A stretch of DNA of 64,000 bases. It comes from Microvirga zambiensis WSM3693. Its GTDB lineage: Bacteria > Pseudomonadota > Alphaproteobacteria > Rhizobiales > Beijerinckiaceae. The notes under the pieces were generated by a model. That model saw only the letters and a list, made by a program, of their open reading frames with translations. It made no database searches and was not told the DNA's origin. Location: positions 62,001 through 126,000 of the forward strand of contig NZ_JAERQD010000002.1 in NCBI RefSeq assembly GCF_016735695.1, given 5' to 3'. Position numbers and translations under genes: made by a program. This document shows positions 1-10,201 of the stretch, piece after piece (positions within the stretch are counted from its first letter, which is position 1; every line of letters begins with the position of its first letter).

Positions 1-847
1 TCTTGAGCCCCTTGTTCTTCGCATCGGGGCGATGAACGAGGTTGCGGATCGTGTGGCCGACGGGCGGCCGGGTGAAGGCCCAGTGCAGAAGGGTGGTCAT
101 CGACAGGCAGATCGCGAGCTGGATCAGGGCGAGCCAGGCGACGCGGCCGAAATCGAGATCGATCTTCAGCGCCTCGAAGATCGCCACTTCGAGGGTCGAG
201 CGGCTTGGGCCCCCGCCCAAGGCCAGCACGATGGCGAAGCTCTTGAAGCACATGAGGAAGATGAGCCCGGCGATGCCGGGCATCTCGCCACGCAGCACCG
301 GCCAGTCGAGATGGCGGAAGATCTGGAAGGGCGTGAAGCCGAAGGCGGTGGCGAGGCGCCAATGCTCGGCCGGAACCTGGTTCAATCCGTCGAGCGTGAT
401 CCGCGCGACGAAGGGGCCGTTCAGGAACACATGCGCGATCAGGATGCCGGGATAGCCGAAGATGCTGAAACCGCCTTTCCACCCGAGAAACGCGAGAAGC
501 TCGGCGAGCCATCCGCTGCGGCCGTAGACGGCAAAGACCGCAAAGACCGCGACGATGGTCGGCATCACCATCGTGGTGCCGAGAATCGCGAGCACGATAT
601 CGCGGCCGGGGAACCTGCGGCGCGCCAGCGCCAGCGCGAGGCCGATGCCGAGTGCGATCGACAGCAATGTCGAGAGAAGGGCTTGCGTGATCGAGAAGGC
701 GAGCACCTGGCCGAGATAGGGGCCGATGGAAAGAAGCGCCGGCGTCCCTCCATCGAAGCCGGCAAGAGCGATGAAGCCGCCGGCAACCAGACTCACGATG
801 GCCAAAGCCACCAGGGTTCCGGGATGGGGCAGCCTCAGCGTCAGCAT
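1..847 (-). CDS. thiP: Thiamine ABC transporter permease ThiP (partial)
   Basis: Inner-membrane permease of the thiamine/TPP importer ThiBPQ. The gene starts at the ATG complement at 845-847 and runs off the left edge, so about 282 N-terminal residues are visible. The reading frame, translated by hand from the minus strand, shows several hydrophobic segments and a permease EAA-type loop containing EHWRLATAFGFTPFQ, the site that contacts the ATPase. It begins 6 bases after the thiB stop, so the two genes are co-transcribed behind the TPP riboswitch. The ATPase gene thiQ is expected further left, outside the window. The identity rests on context plus the permease motifs. Confidence 0.85.
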   Translation of the reverse strand, partial: MLTLRLPHPGTLVALAIVSLVAGGFIALAGFDGGTPALLSIGPYLGQVLAFSITQALLSTLLSIALGIGLALALARRRFPGRDIVLAILGTTMVMPTIVAVFAVFAVYGRSGWLAELLAFLGWKGGFSIFGYPGILIAHVFLNGPFVARITLDGLNQVPAEHWRLATAFGFTPFQIFRHLDWPVLRGEMPGIAGLIFLMCFKSFAIVLALGGGPSRSTLEVAIFEALKIDLDFGRVAWLALIQLAICLSMTTLLHWAFTRPPVGHTIRNLVHRPDAKNKGLK

Positions 848-853
848 CGGCGA

Positions 854-1858
854 TCAGCGTGCCGTGGCGTTGAGCCAGGCATCGGTGAAGGCGCGGCGGT
901 TCTGCTGCACGTCCTCAGGGCTGAAGAGCAGCGCCTGGCTCGGCTGCACCAGATCCTTGAACGCGGCCGGCAGGCCGGCAGCGGGGGGCTTCGCCGGCAT
1001 CATCCAGTTGCCCTCGGGCATCGCCGACTGGAACGGCTCGCTGAGGATGAAGGCCATGAATTTTTTGGCGAGTTCCGGCTGCTTCGTCGTGCGCGTCATG
1101 CCGGCGAGCTCCACGTGGAGGTAATGGCCCTCCGCGAAGGCGGCGGCCTTGTAGTTGTCCTTCTTCTCCGCGATCACGTGATAGGCCGGCGAAGTGGTGT
1201 AGGACATCACCATGTCGGCCTCGCCCTTGAGAAAGAGGCCATAGGCCTCCGACCAGCCCTTGGTGAAGGTGACGATGCGGGGCTTGAGCTTACCCCAGGC
1301 CTCGCCGGCCTTGTCGCCATAGACCTTCTGCATCCACAGCAGCAGGCCGAGGCCCGGCGCGCTGGTGCGCGGGTCCTGCAGCACTACTTTCGGACCATTG
1401 GGATTGTCGACCAGCTCCTTCAGGCTTTTGGGCGGGTTGGCGAGCTTGTTGGAATCGTAGACGAAGGCGTAGTAGCCCCAGTCGAACGGGATGAAGGTGT
1501 TGTCACTCCATCTGATAGGAAGTGCCAGATCCTTCTCATCCACGCCATGCGGCGCGAAGAGGTTGAGGGCCTTCGCCTCGGCCACGAGATTCATGTCGAG
1601 CCCGACGACCGCATCGGCCTTGGTGTTCTCGCCCTCCAGGCGCAGCCGCCCGAGCAGGCTGCCCGCATCCTCGGCGGAAACCCAAGTCAGCTCGCAGCCG
1701 CAGGTCGCCTCGAAGCGCTCCTTGACGGTCTTGCCGGGGCCGTATTTTCCGGAAAACGAGGAGTAGGTATAGACGGTGAGCGTCGGCTTGGTCTGCGCCT
1801 GGGCAAGGCCGGTGGCGAGCCCGAGCGACACGAGGGTGAGAAGCAATCGGCGTAGCAT
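854..1858 (-). CDS. thiB: Thiamine-binding periplasmic protein ThiB
   Basis: Periplasmic solute-binding protein that captures thiamine or its phosphates and hands them to ThiP/ThiQ. It has 334 residues, usual for the family. It opens with a signal peptide (MLRRLLLTLVSLGLATGLAQA, cleavage after AQA), and the mature part begins with the TLTVYTYSSF stretch typical of ThiB. I chose the ATG at 1858 because it starts the signal peptide; an upstream in-frame start at 1918 would add an implausible 20-residue leader. A TPP riboswitch lies 85 bases upstream, which confirms the substrate. It is the first gene of the thiBPQ operon. Confidence 0.93.
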   Translation of the reverse strand: MLRRLLLTLVSLGLATGLAQAQTKPTLTVYTYSSFSGKYGPGKTVKERFEATCGCELTWVSAEDAGSLLGRLRLEGENTKADAVVGLDMNLVAEAKALNLFAPHGVDEKDLALPIRWSDNTFIPFDWGYYAFVYDSNKLANPPKSLKELVDNPNGPKVVLQDPRTSAPGLGLLLWMQKVYGDKAGEAWGKLKPRIVTFTKGWSEAYGLFLKGEADMVMSYTTSPAYHVIAEKKDNYKAAAFAEGHYLHVELAGMTRTTKQPELAKKFMAFILSEPFQSAMPEGNWMMPAKPPAAGLPAAFKDLVQPSQALLFSPEDVQQNRRAFTDAWLNATAR

Positions 1859-1942
1859 CTTAAGGGCGCTCCCATGCATGAGGCAGGCCGGTTGGGCGGC
1901 GCAGATCGCACGGGGCATGGCTTTTGTGGCGATGTCGCATGC

Positions 1943-2030
1943 TCATTCCCTCCGCCGGCATGACCCGGATCAGGTTCGACGGGTCGGTGGCCTGACCACC
2001 TCTCAGCCTCGGCATGAGGCTCCCCGTGAG
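1943..2030 (-). promoter_or_regulatory. TPP riboswitch (THI element)
   Basis: Read on the minus strand, the segment carries the conserved THI-box blocks in order: ACGGGGAGCC, GCTGAGAGG, a variable stem, GACCCGTCGAACCTGATC, then the GGGTCATGCCGG and AGGGA end. These are the pyrimidine- and pyrophosphate-sensing cores of thiamine pyrophosphate riboswitches. It sits directly upstream of thiB in the same orientation. It should repress thiBPQ when TPP is plentiful, most likely at translation initiation as in many proteobacteria; that mechanism is inferred. Confidence 0.95.
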
Positions 2031-2072
2031 ACATGTTGCTTCTAGAGCAGTTCAGAGGCGGCTACAAGCCGC

Positions 2073-4403
2073 CTACTTCCGACCACCCTTGTCCATGCCG
2101 GCCCGGCGCAGGGCATCGGCGAGGGCGCCGCCCGAGGAGGCCGGCGGCGCCGGCTTCCTCTCGGCCTGAGCCCGGTGCTTCTGGAACGCCGTCCGGTTGT
2201 CGTCCTGGCGCCCGGCCGGACGCTTCTCGGCCGGGTCGCTCATGCGCATCGAGAGCGAGATGCGCTTCCTCGGAACGTCGACCTCGAGCACCTTCACCTT
2301 CACGATGTCGCCCGGCTTCACGACCGTGCGCGGATCCTTCACGAAGGTGTCGGCGAGGGCGGAGATATGCACGAGCCCGTCCTGGTGCACGCCCACATCA
2401 ACGAAGGCGCCGAACGCCGCCACGTTGGTGACGACGCCTTCCAGCATCATGCCAGGCTTCAAATCGCCGATCTTCTCCACGCCTTCCATGAAAGTGGCGG
2501 TCTTGAATTCGGGGCGCGGATCGCGGCCAGGCTTTTCCAGCTCGCCCAGGATGTCCTTCACCGTCGGCACGCCGAATTTTTCGTCCGTGAAGTTTTGCGG
2601 ATTGAGCTTCTTCAGGACATTGCCGTTGCCGATCACCAGCTTGATGTCGCCCTTCGTGGCTTCGAGAATGCGGCGCACGACCGGGTAGGCCTCAGGATGG
2701 ACGCCGGAGGCATCGAGCGGGTCGTCGCCGTTCGCGATGCGCAGGAAGCCCGCCGCCTGCTCGAAGGTTTTCGGACCCAGGCCCGAGACCTTGGTCAGGG
2801 CCTTGCGAGTCTTGAACGGGCCGTTGGCGTCGCGATGGGTCACGATGTTCTGCGCAACCCAATCACCGAGGCCGGAGACGCGGGCGAGCAGCGGAGCGGA
2901 GGCGGTGTTGAGATCGACGCCGACCGCGTTCACGCAATCCTCCACCACCGCGTCGAGGGAGCGGGAAAGCTTGTACTCGGCGAGATCGTGCTGGTACTGG
3001 CCGACGCCGATGGACTTCGGGTCGATCTTCACCAGTTCGGCGAGCGGATCCTGCAGGCGGCGCGCGATGGAGACGGCGCCGCGCAAGGACACGTCGAGAT
3101 CCGGCAGTTCCTGGCTGGCGAAGGCGGAAGCCGAATAGACCGAGGCGCCGGCCTCCGACACCATGATCTTGGTGAGCGTCAGGTCCGGGTGTTTCGAGAC
3201 CAGCTCGGCGGCGAGCTTGTCCGTCTCGCGCGAGGCGGTGCCGTTGCCGATGGCGACGAGCTCGACCTTATGAACCCGGCAGAGCCGCGCCAGCGTGGCG
3301 ATGGATTCATCCCATTGGCGCTTCGGCTCGTGCGGGTAGATGGTATCGGTTGCCACAACCTTGCCAGTTGCATCCACCACCGCCACCTTCACGCCGGTGC
3401 GGAAGCCCGGATCGAGGCCGAGGGTCGGGCGAGCGCCGGCGGGAGCGGCGAGCAGCAGGTCGCGCAGATTGCCTGCGAAGACCTTGACCGCCTCATCCTC
3501 GGCGAGCTGCCAGAGCTTCATCTTCATGTCGAGCTCGATCGAGAAGCGCAGCTTGGTGCGCCAGGCCCAGCGCACCGTGTCGAGCAGCCACTTGTCGCCC
3601 GGGCGGCCCCGATCGGCGATGTTGAAAGCGAGCGCTGTCCTGCCCTCGTAGCGGCTGACATAGCCCGACTCGGCGCTGTCCTTGTCCTCGTCCATCCGCA
3701 GGTCGAGAATCTCTTCCTTCTCGCCGCGGAAAAGTGCGAGGATGCGGTGAGAGGGGAGCTTGGTCAGCGGTTCGGCAAAGTCGAAGTAGTCGGCGAATTT
3801 CGCGCCGTCGTTCTGCTTGCCGTCGCGCACCTTGGAGGTGAGGCTGCCGCGCTCCCAATAGGTTTCGCGCAAAGATCCCAGCAGCTCCGCGTTCTCGGCG
3901 AAACGCTCGACCAGGATGGACCGCGCACCTTCCAGGGCGGCCTCCGGAGTGGCGATGTCCTTCTCCGCATTCACGAAGGCGGCCGCAGCCTCCTTCGGCT
4001 CGCGGGCCGGCTCGGCGAGGAGCAGGTCGGCCAGAGGCTCGAGACCCGCCTCCTTGGCGATCTGCGCCTTGGTGCGGCGCTTAGGCTTGTAGGGCAGGTA
4101 GAGATCTTCGAGCCGCGCCTTGGTGTCGGCGGTGTTGAGCTGGAGCGCCAGCTCGTCGGTGAGCTTGCCCTGCTCGCGGACGCTGTCGAGGATCGTCTTG
4201 CGCCGGTCCTCCAGCTCGCGCAGGTAGCGCAGCCGCTCCTCAAGGGTGCGCAGCTGGGCATCGTCGAGGGTGCCGGTGACTTCCTTGCGGTAGCGCGCGA
4301 TGAAGGGAACGGTGGAACCGCTATCGAGCAGATCGACGGCCGCCTTGACCTGCCATTCCTGAACACTCAGTTCGTTCGCGATGCGCTGACCGATGGATAG
4401 CAT
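2073..4403 (-). CDS. tex: Tex-family RNA-binding transcription accessory protein
   Basis: Cytoplasmic nucleic-acid-binding protein of 776 residues, the usual Tex length. Domains in order: Tex-like helical N-terminus from [14 protein letters not shown]; a YqgF/RuvC-like fold around [17 protein letters not shown]; helix-hairpin-helix motifs ([29 protein letters not shown]); and a C-terminal S1 domain ([20 protein letters not shown]). A charged low-complexity tail follows. Tex proteins associate with RNA polymerase and the ribosome and affect gene expression, but their exact task is not settled. I chose the ATG at 4403 because the family begins there; the frame stays open 37 codons upstream without homologous sequence. 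Confidence 0.95.
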   Translation of the reverse strand: MLSIGQRIANELSVQEWQVKAAVDLLDSGSTVPFIARYRKEVTGTLDDAQLRTLEERLRYLRELEDRRKTILDSVREQGKLTDELALQLNTADTKARLEDLYLPYKPKRRTKAQIAKEAGLEPLADLLLAEPAREPKEAAAAFVNAEKDIATPEAALEGARSILVERFAENAELLGSLRETYWERGSLTSKVRDGKQNDGAKFADYFDFAEPLTKLPSHRILALFRGEKEEILDLRMDEDKDSAESGYVSRYEGRTALAFNIADRGRPGDKWLLDTVRWAWRTKLRFSIELDMKMKLWQLAEDEAVKVFAGNLRDLLLAAPAGARPTLGLDPGFRTGVKVAVVDATGKVVATDTIYPHEPKRQWDESIATLARLCRVHKVELVAIGNGTASRETDKLAAELVSKHPDLTLTKIMVSEAGASVYSASAFASQELPDLDVSLRGAVSIARRLQDPLAELVKIDPKSIGVGQYQHDLAEYKLSRSLDAVVEDCVNAVGVDLNTASAPLLARVSGLGDWVAQNIVTHRDANGPFKTRKALTKVSGLGPKTFEQAAGFLRIANGDDPLDASGVHPEAYPVVRRILEATKGDIKLVIGNGNVLKKLNPQNFTDEKFGVPTVKDILGELEKPGRDPRPEFKTATFMEGVEKIGDLKPGMMLEGVVTNVAAFGAFVDVGVHQDGLVHISALADTFVKDPRTVVKPGDIVKVKVLEVDVPRKRISLSMRMSDPAEKRPAGRQDDNRTAFQKHRAQAERKPAPPASSGGALADALRRAGMDKGGRK

Positions 4404-4588
4404 GAAAGTCTCCGAGACAACGTAAGGCGCGGCTTCTACGGTGCCGGACACCCACCGGTCAACGGGCCCTCCACAGCGGTAGGGTCGCAGTGTCGTAAGG
4501 GAATATCGACTCATCCGACATTTCCGCTTGGCTTGGAGGGGCTTGGCGTATAGACCGTCCGGCCCTTCGCCTGTCCCTCGAGGTCGCC

Positions 4589-5899
4589 ATGCCCCCGTCT
4601 CACGATCTGTCCATCGGCATCGATTTCGGCACCAGCAACACGGTTGTTGCCATCGCGGACCCGAACGGGCGCGTGGAAGCGCTGACCTTCGCCCATGGCG
4701 GCGAGAGCCTGAAGGTCTATGTGACGGCCCTATGCTTCTGGGACGAGCGGCACGGCAATGGCTTGCGCACCCATGTCGAGGGCGGGCCCTGGGCCATCGA
4801 CCAGTTCCTGGAGGGGCTCCACGCCCACCGGTTCATCCAGTCCTTCAAGACCTTCGCGGCGAGCGCCACCTTCAAGGAGACCCGGATCTTCCGCGAACGC
4901 TACGGCTTCGAGGATCTGCTGAGCGCTTTCCTGCGCACCCTCATGCGCCATGGCGGCTCGCGCCTCGATTGGGGCGCCCGCAACGTCGTCGTCGGCAGGC
5001 CGGTGCAGTTCGCCGGCTACAACCCGGACGACGATCTCGCCATGCAGCGCTACCGGGCCGCCTTCGGCCGACTCGGGGCGGAGCATGCCCGCTATGTCTA
5101 CGAGCCGGTTGGGGCGGCTTTCTTCTATGCTCGGCAGCTCGATCGCGATTCCACCGTGCTCGTGGCGGATTTCGGCGGCGGCACCAGCGACTTCTCGGTG
5201 ATGCGCTTTTCCAAGGCTGGCGGCGCGCTGCGGGCCGAGCCCCTGGGCCATTCGGGCATCGGTCTTGCCGGCGATGCCTTCGATTACCGGATCGTCGACA
5301 AGGTCGTCTCACCCCGCCTCGGCAAGGGCGGGCAATATCGCTCGATGGGCAAGATCCTTTCCATCCCGAACCACTACTACGCCAATTTCGCGCGCTGGAA
5401 TCAGCTCGCCATGATGAAGGGCAGCGGCGATCTGAAGGAGCTGCGCGAGCTCGCCCGCACGGCGCTCGAGCCCGTGCCGCTGGAAAAGTTCATCGACATC
5501 ATCGAATACGATCTGGGTTTTGCGCTCTATCGCGCCGTGTCCTCGACGAAAGTGGCGCTGTCGAGCCAGGACGAGACCGATTTCCGCTTTGAAGGAGAGG
5601 GCGTCGATATTCAGGCACGGATCACCCGGGCCGATTTCGAGAGCTGGATCGCCGAGGATGTCGGCCGGATCGCGAACACGGTGGACGAGGCGCTCGCCAA
5701 GGCCGGAGTAAAGCCGGAGGAAATCGAGCGCGTGTTCCTGACCGGCGGCACCTCCTTCGTGCCGGCCATCCGCAATCTCTTCGTGGATCGATTCGGCGAG
5801 AACCGCCTGACCTCGGCGGACCAGTTCGAATCGATCGCCTATGGATTGGCGCTGATCGGCCAGACGGAGGCCCCGGAGCGCTGGGTGGTCACGAATTAG
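4589..5899 (+). CDS. Hsp70-family protein, YegD-like
   Basis: Protein of 436 residues with an actin/Hsp70 ATPase fold and no C-terminal substrate-binding domain, matching the YegD subgroup rather than DnaK. Visible ATP-binding motifs are phosphate-1 ([13 protein letters not shown]), phosphate-2 ([13 protein letters not shown]) and the adenosine motif ([13 protein letters not shown]). It is transcribed divergently from tex across a 185-base gap. There is no DnaJ or GrpE partner nearby. Its client is unknown; chaperone activity is family inference only. Confidence 0.88.
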   Translation: MPPSHDLSIGIDFGTSNTVVAIADPNGRVEALTFAHGGESLKVYVTALCFWDERHGNGLRTHVEGGPWAIDQFLEGLHAHRFIQSFKTFAASATFKETRIFRERYGFEDLLSAFLRTLMRHGGSRLDWGARNVVVGRPVQFAGYNPDDDLAMQRYRAAFGRLGAEHARYVYEPVGAAFFYARQLDRDSTVLVADFGGGTSDFSVMRFSKAGGALRAEPLGHSGIGLAGDAFDYRIVDKVVSPRLGKGGQYRSMGKILSIPNHYYANFARWNQLAMMKGSGDLKELRELARTALEPVPLEKFIDIIEYDLGFALYRAVSSTKVALSSQDETDFRFEGEGVDIQARITRADFESWIAEDVGRIANTVDEALAKAGVKPEEIERVFLTGGTSFVPAIRNLFVDRFGENRLTSADQFESIAYGLALIGQTEAPERWVVTN

Positions 5900-5989
5900 G
5901 CTGAATTTAAAATAAAATTACGCTTGCCGCGTGGTGACAAAGGGTTTTATTTCGCAGTGCAGCAAAATGCGGCTGAAGCGAGCGCGCCC

Positions 5990-8776
5990 ATGTCCCTGAT
6001 CAATCCCGACGTTACGCCCGAGAAGGATTTTCCCCTTCGTGACGACATCCGGCTTCTGGGACGTATCCTCGGAGACACGATTCGCGAGCAGGAGGGCGAG
6101 GCGACTTTCGAGATCGTCGAGCGCATCCGCCAGACCTCGATCCGCTTCCATCGCGATGAGGATGAGATCGCCCGTCGGGAGCTCGAGACGATCCTGAACA
6201 GCCTGTCGCGCGGACGCTCGAACCAGATCATCCGCGCCTACAGCTATTTCTCCCATCTGGCGAACCTCGCCGAAGACCAGCACCACGTCCGCCGCTCCCG
6301 GGCCCATGCGATGGCGGGCGCCCATGGCATGGAGGCCACGGCGCCGCGCGAGGGAACCCTGGGGCGGGCTCTCAAGCTCATTCAGGAGGCGGGCATCAGC
6401 CACACGGCGCTGCAGGCCTTCTTCGCCTCGGCCCTCGTCTGCCCGGTCCTGACGGCGCATCCGACGGAAGTGCGCCGCAAGAGCACCATCGACCGGGAGA
6501 TGGAGATCTCCCAGGTTCTGGCGCGGCGGGACCGTCAGCGCCTGACGCCGGAAGAGGAGGCGTCCTGCCAGGAATCCCTGCGCCGTGCCATCCTGACCCT
6601 CTGGCAGACCAGCATCCTGCGCCGCAACCGGCTGAAAGTGATCGACGAGGTCACGAACGGCCTGTCCTATTACGACAACACCTTCTTCAAGGAATTGCCG
6701 CAGGTCTACGCCTCCCTGGAGGATCAGCTCGCGGCCATGGATCCCGCCTGGGGCACTGTGGAGGTTCCCTCCTTCCTGCGCATGGGAAGCTGGATCGGCG
6801 GCGATCGCGACGGCAATCCCTTCGTGACGGCGGACGCATTGCGCCAGGCTCTGCTGCTGCAGAGCAAGCACGCGCTCGGCTTCTATCTCGACGAACTGCA
6901 TTGCCTCGGCGCCGAGCTGTCGCTCGACGGGCGCTATGTGAATGTCTCCGACGAGGTTCAGGAACTGGCGAAAGCGTCCCCCGACCTCTCGCCCCATCGC
7001 CAGGACGAACCCTATCGCCGGGCGATCACGGGCATCTACGCACGCCTTGCGGCAACCGCCGCGCGCCTGGGGCATGGCGACGTGGCGCGTCATGCGGTGG
7101 GCGACGCACCGGCCTATGACAGCGTCGATGAATTCGAAGGCGATCTTTCGATCCTGCACCGCTCCCTGCGCTCGAACGGATCGGGTTCTTTGGCGCGGGG
7201 CCGCCTGCGCAAGCTGCGCCGCGCAGTCGACGTGTTCGGCTTCCATCTGTCGAGCCTCGACATGCGCCAGAACTCCGACGTCCATCAGCGCGTCGTCGCC
7301 GAACTCTTCGAGAAGGCTGCTCCCGGCACTGATTACGAAGGGCTTGCCGAGGACAAGCGCGTCGCTCTGCTGCTCGAAGAACTGCGCACGCCGCGCCTCC
7401 TGACATCGCCCTATCTCGAATACTCTCCGGAAACCTCGTCCGAGCTCGCCATCGTTCATGAGGCCGCCGAAGCGCATCGCCGCTACGGCCGCACGGCCGT
7501 GCCGAATTACGTCATCTCCAAGGCGAGCGATCCGTCCGATATTCTGGAGGTCGCTCTGCTTCTGAAGGAGGCCGGCCTGCTGCGTCCGCGCGAAGGTGAG
7601 ATGGATGTGAACATCATCCCGCTCTTCGAGACCATTGCGGATCTTCGCAATTGCAGCGGCGTGATGGATGCGCTCTTTGCGCTGCCCGATTACATGCGTC
7701 TCCTGCGCAGCCGCGATCAGGCGCAGGAGGTCATGCTCGGCTATTCCGACAGCAACAAGGATGGTGGCTTCCTCACCTCGGGATGGGAGCTCTACAAGGC
7801 GGAAATTGAACTGATCGAGGTGTTCAGGCGCCATGAAGTGGCCCTTCGCCTCTTCCATGGCCGCGGCGGCTCCGTGGGCCGCGGCGGCGGGCCGAGCTAT
7901 CAGGCGATTCTCGCGCAGCCCGGCGGCGCGGTTCAGGGCGCGATCCGCATTACGGAGCAGGGCGAGGTCATCGCAGGCAAGTACTCGAACCCGGATCTCG
8001 GCCGCCGCAATCTCGAAATTCTCGCCTCCGCCACGCTTGAGGCGTCGCTGCTGCATTCCGGGCAGTCCGCGCCGCGCGAGGAATACCTGAAGGCCATGGA
8101 GGAGCTTTCGAACAGCGCCTTCAAGGCCTATCGCGCGCTCGTCTACGAGACCGAAGGATTCGAGCGCTATTTCTGGGAATCGACGGTGATCGGCGAGATC
8201 GCCAATCTGAATATCGGCAGCCGGCCGGCTTCGCGCACCAATTCGCGTCGGATCGAAGACTTACGCGCCATTCCATGGGTGTTCGGCTGGGCGCAGTGCC
8301 GGCTGATGCTGCCGGGCTGGTACGGCTTCGGATCTGCGGTCAACGAATGGCTTGAGAAGCGGCCGGATACAGGACTTGCGCTTTTGCAGGAAATGTACCG
8401 CGAATGGCCGTTCTTCCAGGCGCTGCTCTCGAACATGGACATGGTGCTGGCCAAGAGCAACATTGCCATCGCGTCCCGCTATTCGAAGCTCGTGGCGGAC
8501 GAGTCCTTGCGCGATGCCATCTTCCCGCGCCTGCGCCATGAATGGGAGGATTCCATCGGGCAACTGCTCGCCATCATGCAGCAGCAATCCCTGCTCGACC
8601 GCAATCCGCTTCTCGCCCGCTCGATCCGCAACCGCTTCCCCTATCTCGATCCGCTGAATCATCTGCAGATCGAGCTGCTGAAGCGCCATCGCTCCGGCGA
8701 TGCGGACGAACAGGTCGTGCAGGGCATTCATCTGTCCATCAACGGCATTGCGGCTGGCCTGCGCAACAGCGGTTGA
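5990..8776 (+). CDS. ppc: Phosphoenolpyruvate carboxylase
   Basis: Cytoplasmic enzyme that carboxylates phosphoenolpyruvate with bicarbonate to oxaloacetate, refilling the TCA cycle. It has 928 residues. Signature motifs are [14 protein letters not shown] with the catalytic histidine, [16 protein letters not shown], and [18 protein letters not shown] with the second catalytic histidine and glycine loop; the family's terminal asparagine-small-glycine ending appears as NSG. I chose the ATG at 5990 because the preceding 22 in-frame codons begin with TTG and show no family similarity. It is a single gene with its own promoter region after the Hsp70 gene. Confidence 0.96.
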   Translation: MSLINPDVTPEKDFPLRDDIRLLGRILGDTIREQEGEATFEIVERIRQTSIRFHRDEDEIARRELETILNSLSRGRSNQIIRAYSYFSHLANLAEDQHHVRRSRAHAMAGAHGMEATAPREGTLGRALKLIQEAGISHTALQAFFASALVCPVLTAHPTEVRRKSTIDREMEISQVLARRDRQRLTPEEEASCQESLRRAILTLWQTSILRRNRLKVIDEVTNGLSYYDNTFFKELPQVYASLEDQLAAMDPAWGTVEVPSFLRMGSWIGGDRDGNPFVTADALRQALLLQSKHALGFYLDELHCLGAELSLDGRYVNVSDEVQELAKASPDLSPHRQDEPYRRAITGIYARLAATAARLGHGDVARHAVGDAPAYDSVDEFEGDLSILHRSLRSNGSGSLARGRLRKLRRAVDVFGFHLSSLDMRQNSDVHQRVVAELFEKAAPGTDYEGLAEDKRVALLLEELRTPRLLTSPYLEYSPETSSELAIVHEAAEAHRRYGRTAVPNYVISKASDPSDILEVALLLKEAGLLRPREGEMDVNIIPLFETIADLRNCSGVMDALFALPDYMRLLRSRDQAQEVMLGYSDSNKDGGFLTSGWELYKAEIELIEVFRRHEVALRLFHGRGGSVGRGGGPSYQAILAQPGGAVQGAIRITEQGEVIAGKYSNPDLGRRNLEILASATLEASLLHSGQSAPREEYLKAMEELSNSAFKAYRALVYETEGFERYFWESTVIGEIANLNIGSRPASRTNSRRIEDLRAIPWVFGWAQCRLMLPGWYGFGSAVNEWLEKRPDTGLALLQEMYREWPFFQALLSNMDMVLAKSNIAIASRYSKLVADESLRDAIFPRLRHEWEDSIGQLLAIMQQQSLLDRNPLLARSIRNRFPYLDPLNHLQIELLKRHRSGDADEQVVQGIHLSINGIAAGLRNSG

Positions 8777-8817
8777 GGCATCGGCGCAGATGCGCCAAAA
8801 GCCCGCAACAGGATTGC

Positions 8818-8842
8818 GGAACCTGGCTTCCTCGCCTCAGTT
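8818..8842 (+). promoter_or_regulatory. Candidate EcfG-type stress promoter
   Basis: GGAAC (8818-8822), 16 bases, then AGTT (8839-8842). The general stress sigma factor of alphaproteobacteria recognises GGAAC-N16/17-CGTT, so there is one mismatch, in the least constrained -10 position. It lies 63 bases before the start of the 57-residue gene and in the same orientation. Confidence 0.45.
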
Positions 8843-8905
8843 GATGCCGAGAGGGTAAGTGTCTCCGGGCGCTTCTCTTCGACAGCGACTGAACAGGAGA
8901 ACATC

Positions 8906-9079
8906 ATGTCTCGCGGTGACAAGTCAGCCTATACGGACAAGCAGAAGCGCAAGGCCGAGCATATCGAGGAAGGCTACGAGAATCGCGGCGTTTCCGAGAA
9001 AGAGGCCGAGCGGCGCGCCTGGGCGACTGTGAACAAGCAGGATGGCGGCGGCAAGAAGGGCGGTTCCGGCCACCGTTAG
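8906..9079 (+). CDS. Small conserved basic/acidic protein, 57 residues
   Basis: Short gene MSRGDKSAYTDKQKRKAEHI... ending GGGKKGGSGHR. It is highly charged, with a predicted helical middle and a glycine-lysine tail. The ATG is preceded by a good ribosome-binding site (CAGGAG, 5-7 bases away). Small proteins of this type (a DKSxYTDKQKRxAEHIE core) recur in Rhizobiales genomes, sometimes labelled as plasmid-stabilisation proteins without experimental basis. A candidate EcfG promoter upstream suggests stress expression. Function unknown. Confidence 0.75.
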   Translation: MSRGDKSAYTDKQKRKAEHIEEGYENRGVSEKEAERRAWATVNKQDGGGKKGGSGHR

Positions 9080-9140
9080 AGCATTTTTAGGCGAAGTGGC
9101 CGGTTCGCCGCTAAAATTGCATCAAAGGAAAGATGAGAGC
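9078..9140 (+). repeat. Interspersed palindromic repeat, AGAGCATTTT type
   Basis: Begins AGAGCATTTTT, contains GCGAAGTGGCCGGTTCGCC (an inverted repeat, GCGAA/TTCGC) and ends GAGAGC. This resembles a repeat seen between genes in many Rhizobiales chromosomes. It immediately follows the 57-residue gene and may act as its transcript end. Recognition is by memory of the pattern, not by a search. Confidence 0.55.
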
Positions 9141-9268
9141 CGATTTCGCGCACGTGGAATCGGCTCCAAGATCATGCCGGGTTCGCTTCCACAGGGTAGT
9201 GCACTGGGCGGAAAGCGGGTGTATGAGGGGCCTGACCTCTCTTGCCCCGCTTCGTCCAGGAGGAAGCA

Positions 9269-10180
9269 TTGCTCACGAGTTCCGCCGCCGGCGTCTACGT
9301 CATCTGCCCCACGCCCTTCGAGAGTGACGGACGGGTGGATGTGGCCTCGACCGACCGGATGGTCGAGGCCTATCTCAAGGCCGGTGCGACCGGCTTGACG
9401 ATCCTAGGCATCATGGGCGAAGCGCCCAAGCTGGCGGCCGACGAGGCGCTGGCTTTCGCTCGCCAGGTCATCGCCACGGTGGCGGGGCGCGTTCCCGTCA
9501 TCGTGGGTGTCTCGGCCGCGGGCTTTGCGGCCATGTCGGGCCTGTCCTCCAAGGTCATGGATGCGGGTGCTGCCGGCGTGATGATCGCGCCGCCCTCGAC
9601 CCTCAAGACCGACGATCAGATCGTGTCCTATTACGCCGATGCGGTGGAAGCCATCGGCACGGACGTGCCATGGGTGATCCAGGATTATCCGCTCACCACC
9701 AATGTGGTCATGACGCCGAAGGTGATCATGCGGATCATCGAGCAGAGTCCCTCCTGCGTCATGCTCAAGCACGAGGATTGGCCGGGCCTCGACAAGATCA
9801 CCACCCTGCGCCGCGCGAGCGATGCCGGCCAAGTGCGCCGTGTATCCATCCTGTGCGGCAATGGCGGCATGTTCCTTCCCTTCGAGATGGAGCGCGGTGC
9901 CGACGGCGCCATGACGGGCTATGCCTATCCCGAAATGCTGGTGGGCGTGGTCAATCTCATCAACCAGGGCAAGCGGAAGGAGGCGCACGATCTCTTCGAT
10001 CGCCATCTGCCGCTGGTGCGCTACGAGACTCAGCCGGGAGTCGGCCTGGCGGTTCGCAAATACGTGCTGAAACGGCGCGGCATCATCGCGACCGACACGC
10101 TGCGCAAGCCGGGGCCGAAGCTGAGCCCGGAGACGATTGCCGATATCGAGTGGCTGATGGAGCGCATCGAGCGCTCTTAA
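9269..10180 (+). CDS. Dihydrodipicolinate synthase/KDG aldolase family protein
   Basis: Class I aldolase-fold enzyme of 303 residues. The family's substrate-loop motif appears as GIMGEAPKL, the catalytic tyrosine region as VIQDYPLTTN, and the Schiff-base lysine in SCVMLKHEDW. I chose the TTG at 9269 because AGGAGG lies just upstream (9258-9263); a TTG at 9242 lacks such a site. The family covers lysine biosynthesis DapA, N-acetylneuraminate lyases and sugar-acid dehydratases. The downstream SDR and absence of lysine genes argue against DapA itself; a sugar-acid or hydroxy-keto acid substrate is plausible but unproven. Confidence 0.85.
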   Translation: MLTSSAAGVYVICPTPFESDGRVDVASTDRMVEAYLKAGATGLTILGIMGEAPKLAADEALAFARQVIATVAGRVPVIVGVSAAGFAAMSGLSSKVMDAGAAGVMIAPPSTLKTDDQIVSYYADAVEAIGTDVPWVIQDYPLTTNVVMTPKVIMRIIEQSPSCVMLKHEDWPGLDKITTLRRASDAGQVRRVSILCGNGGMFLPFEMERGADGAMTGYAYPEMLVGVVNLINQGKRKEAHDLFDRHLPLVRYETQPGVGLAVRKYVLKRRGIIATDTLRKPGPKLSPETIADIEWLMERIERS

Positions 10181-10201
10181 AGACAAGGGAGTTTGTCAGG
10201 A

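Noticed and set aside
2175..4400. 741-residue open frame on the strand opposite tex
   Set aside because: It mirrors the whole tex gene and arises from high-GC codon bias; residues are Arg/Glu/His/Leu-rich without any domain.
5918..8056. 712-residue open frame opposite ppc
   Set aside because: Lies wholly inside the certain PEP carboxylase gene on the other strand and has no recognisable motif.
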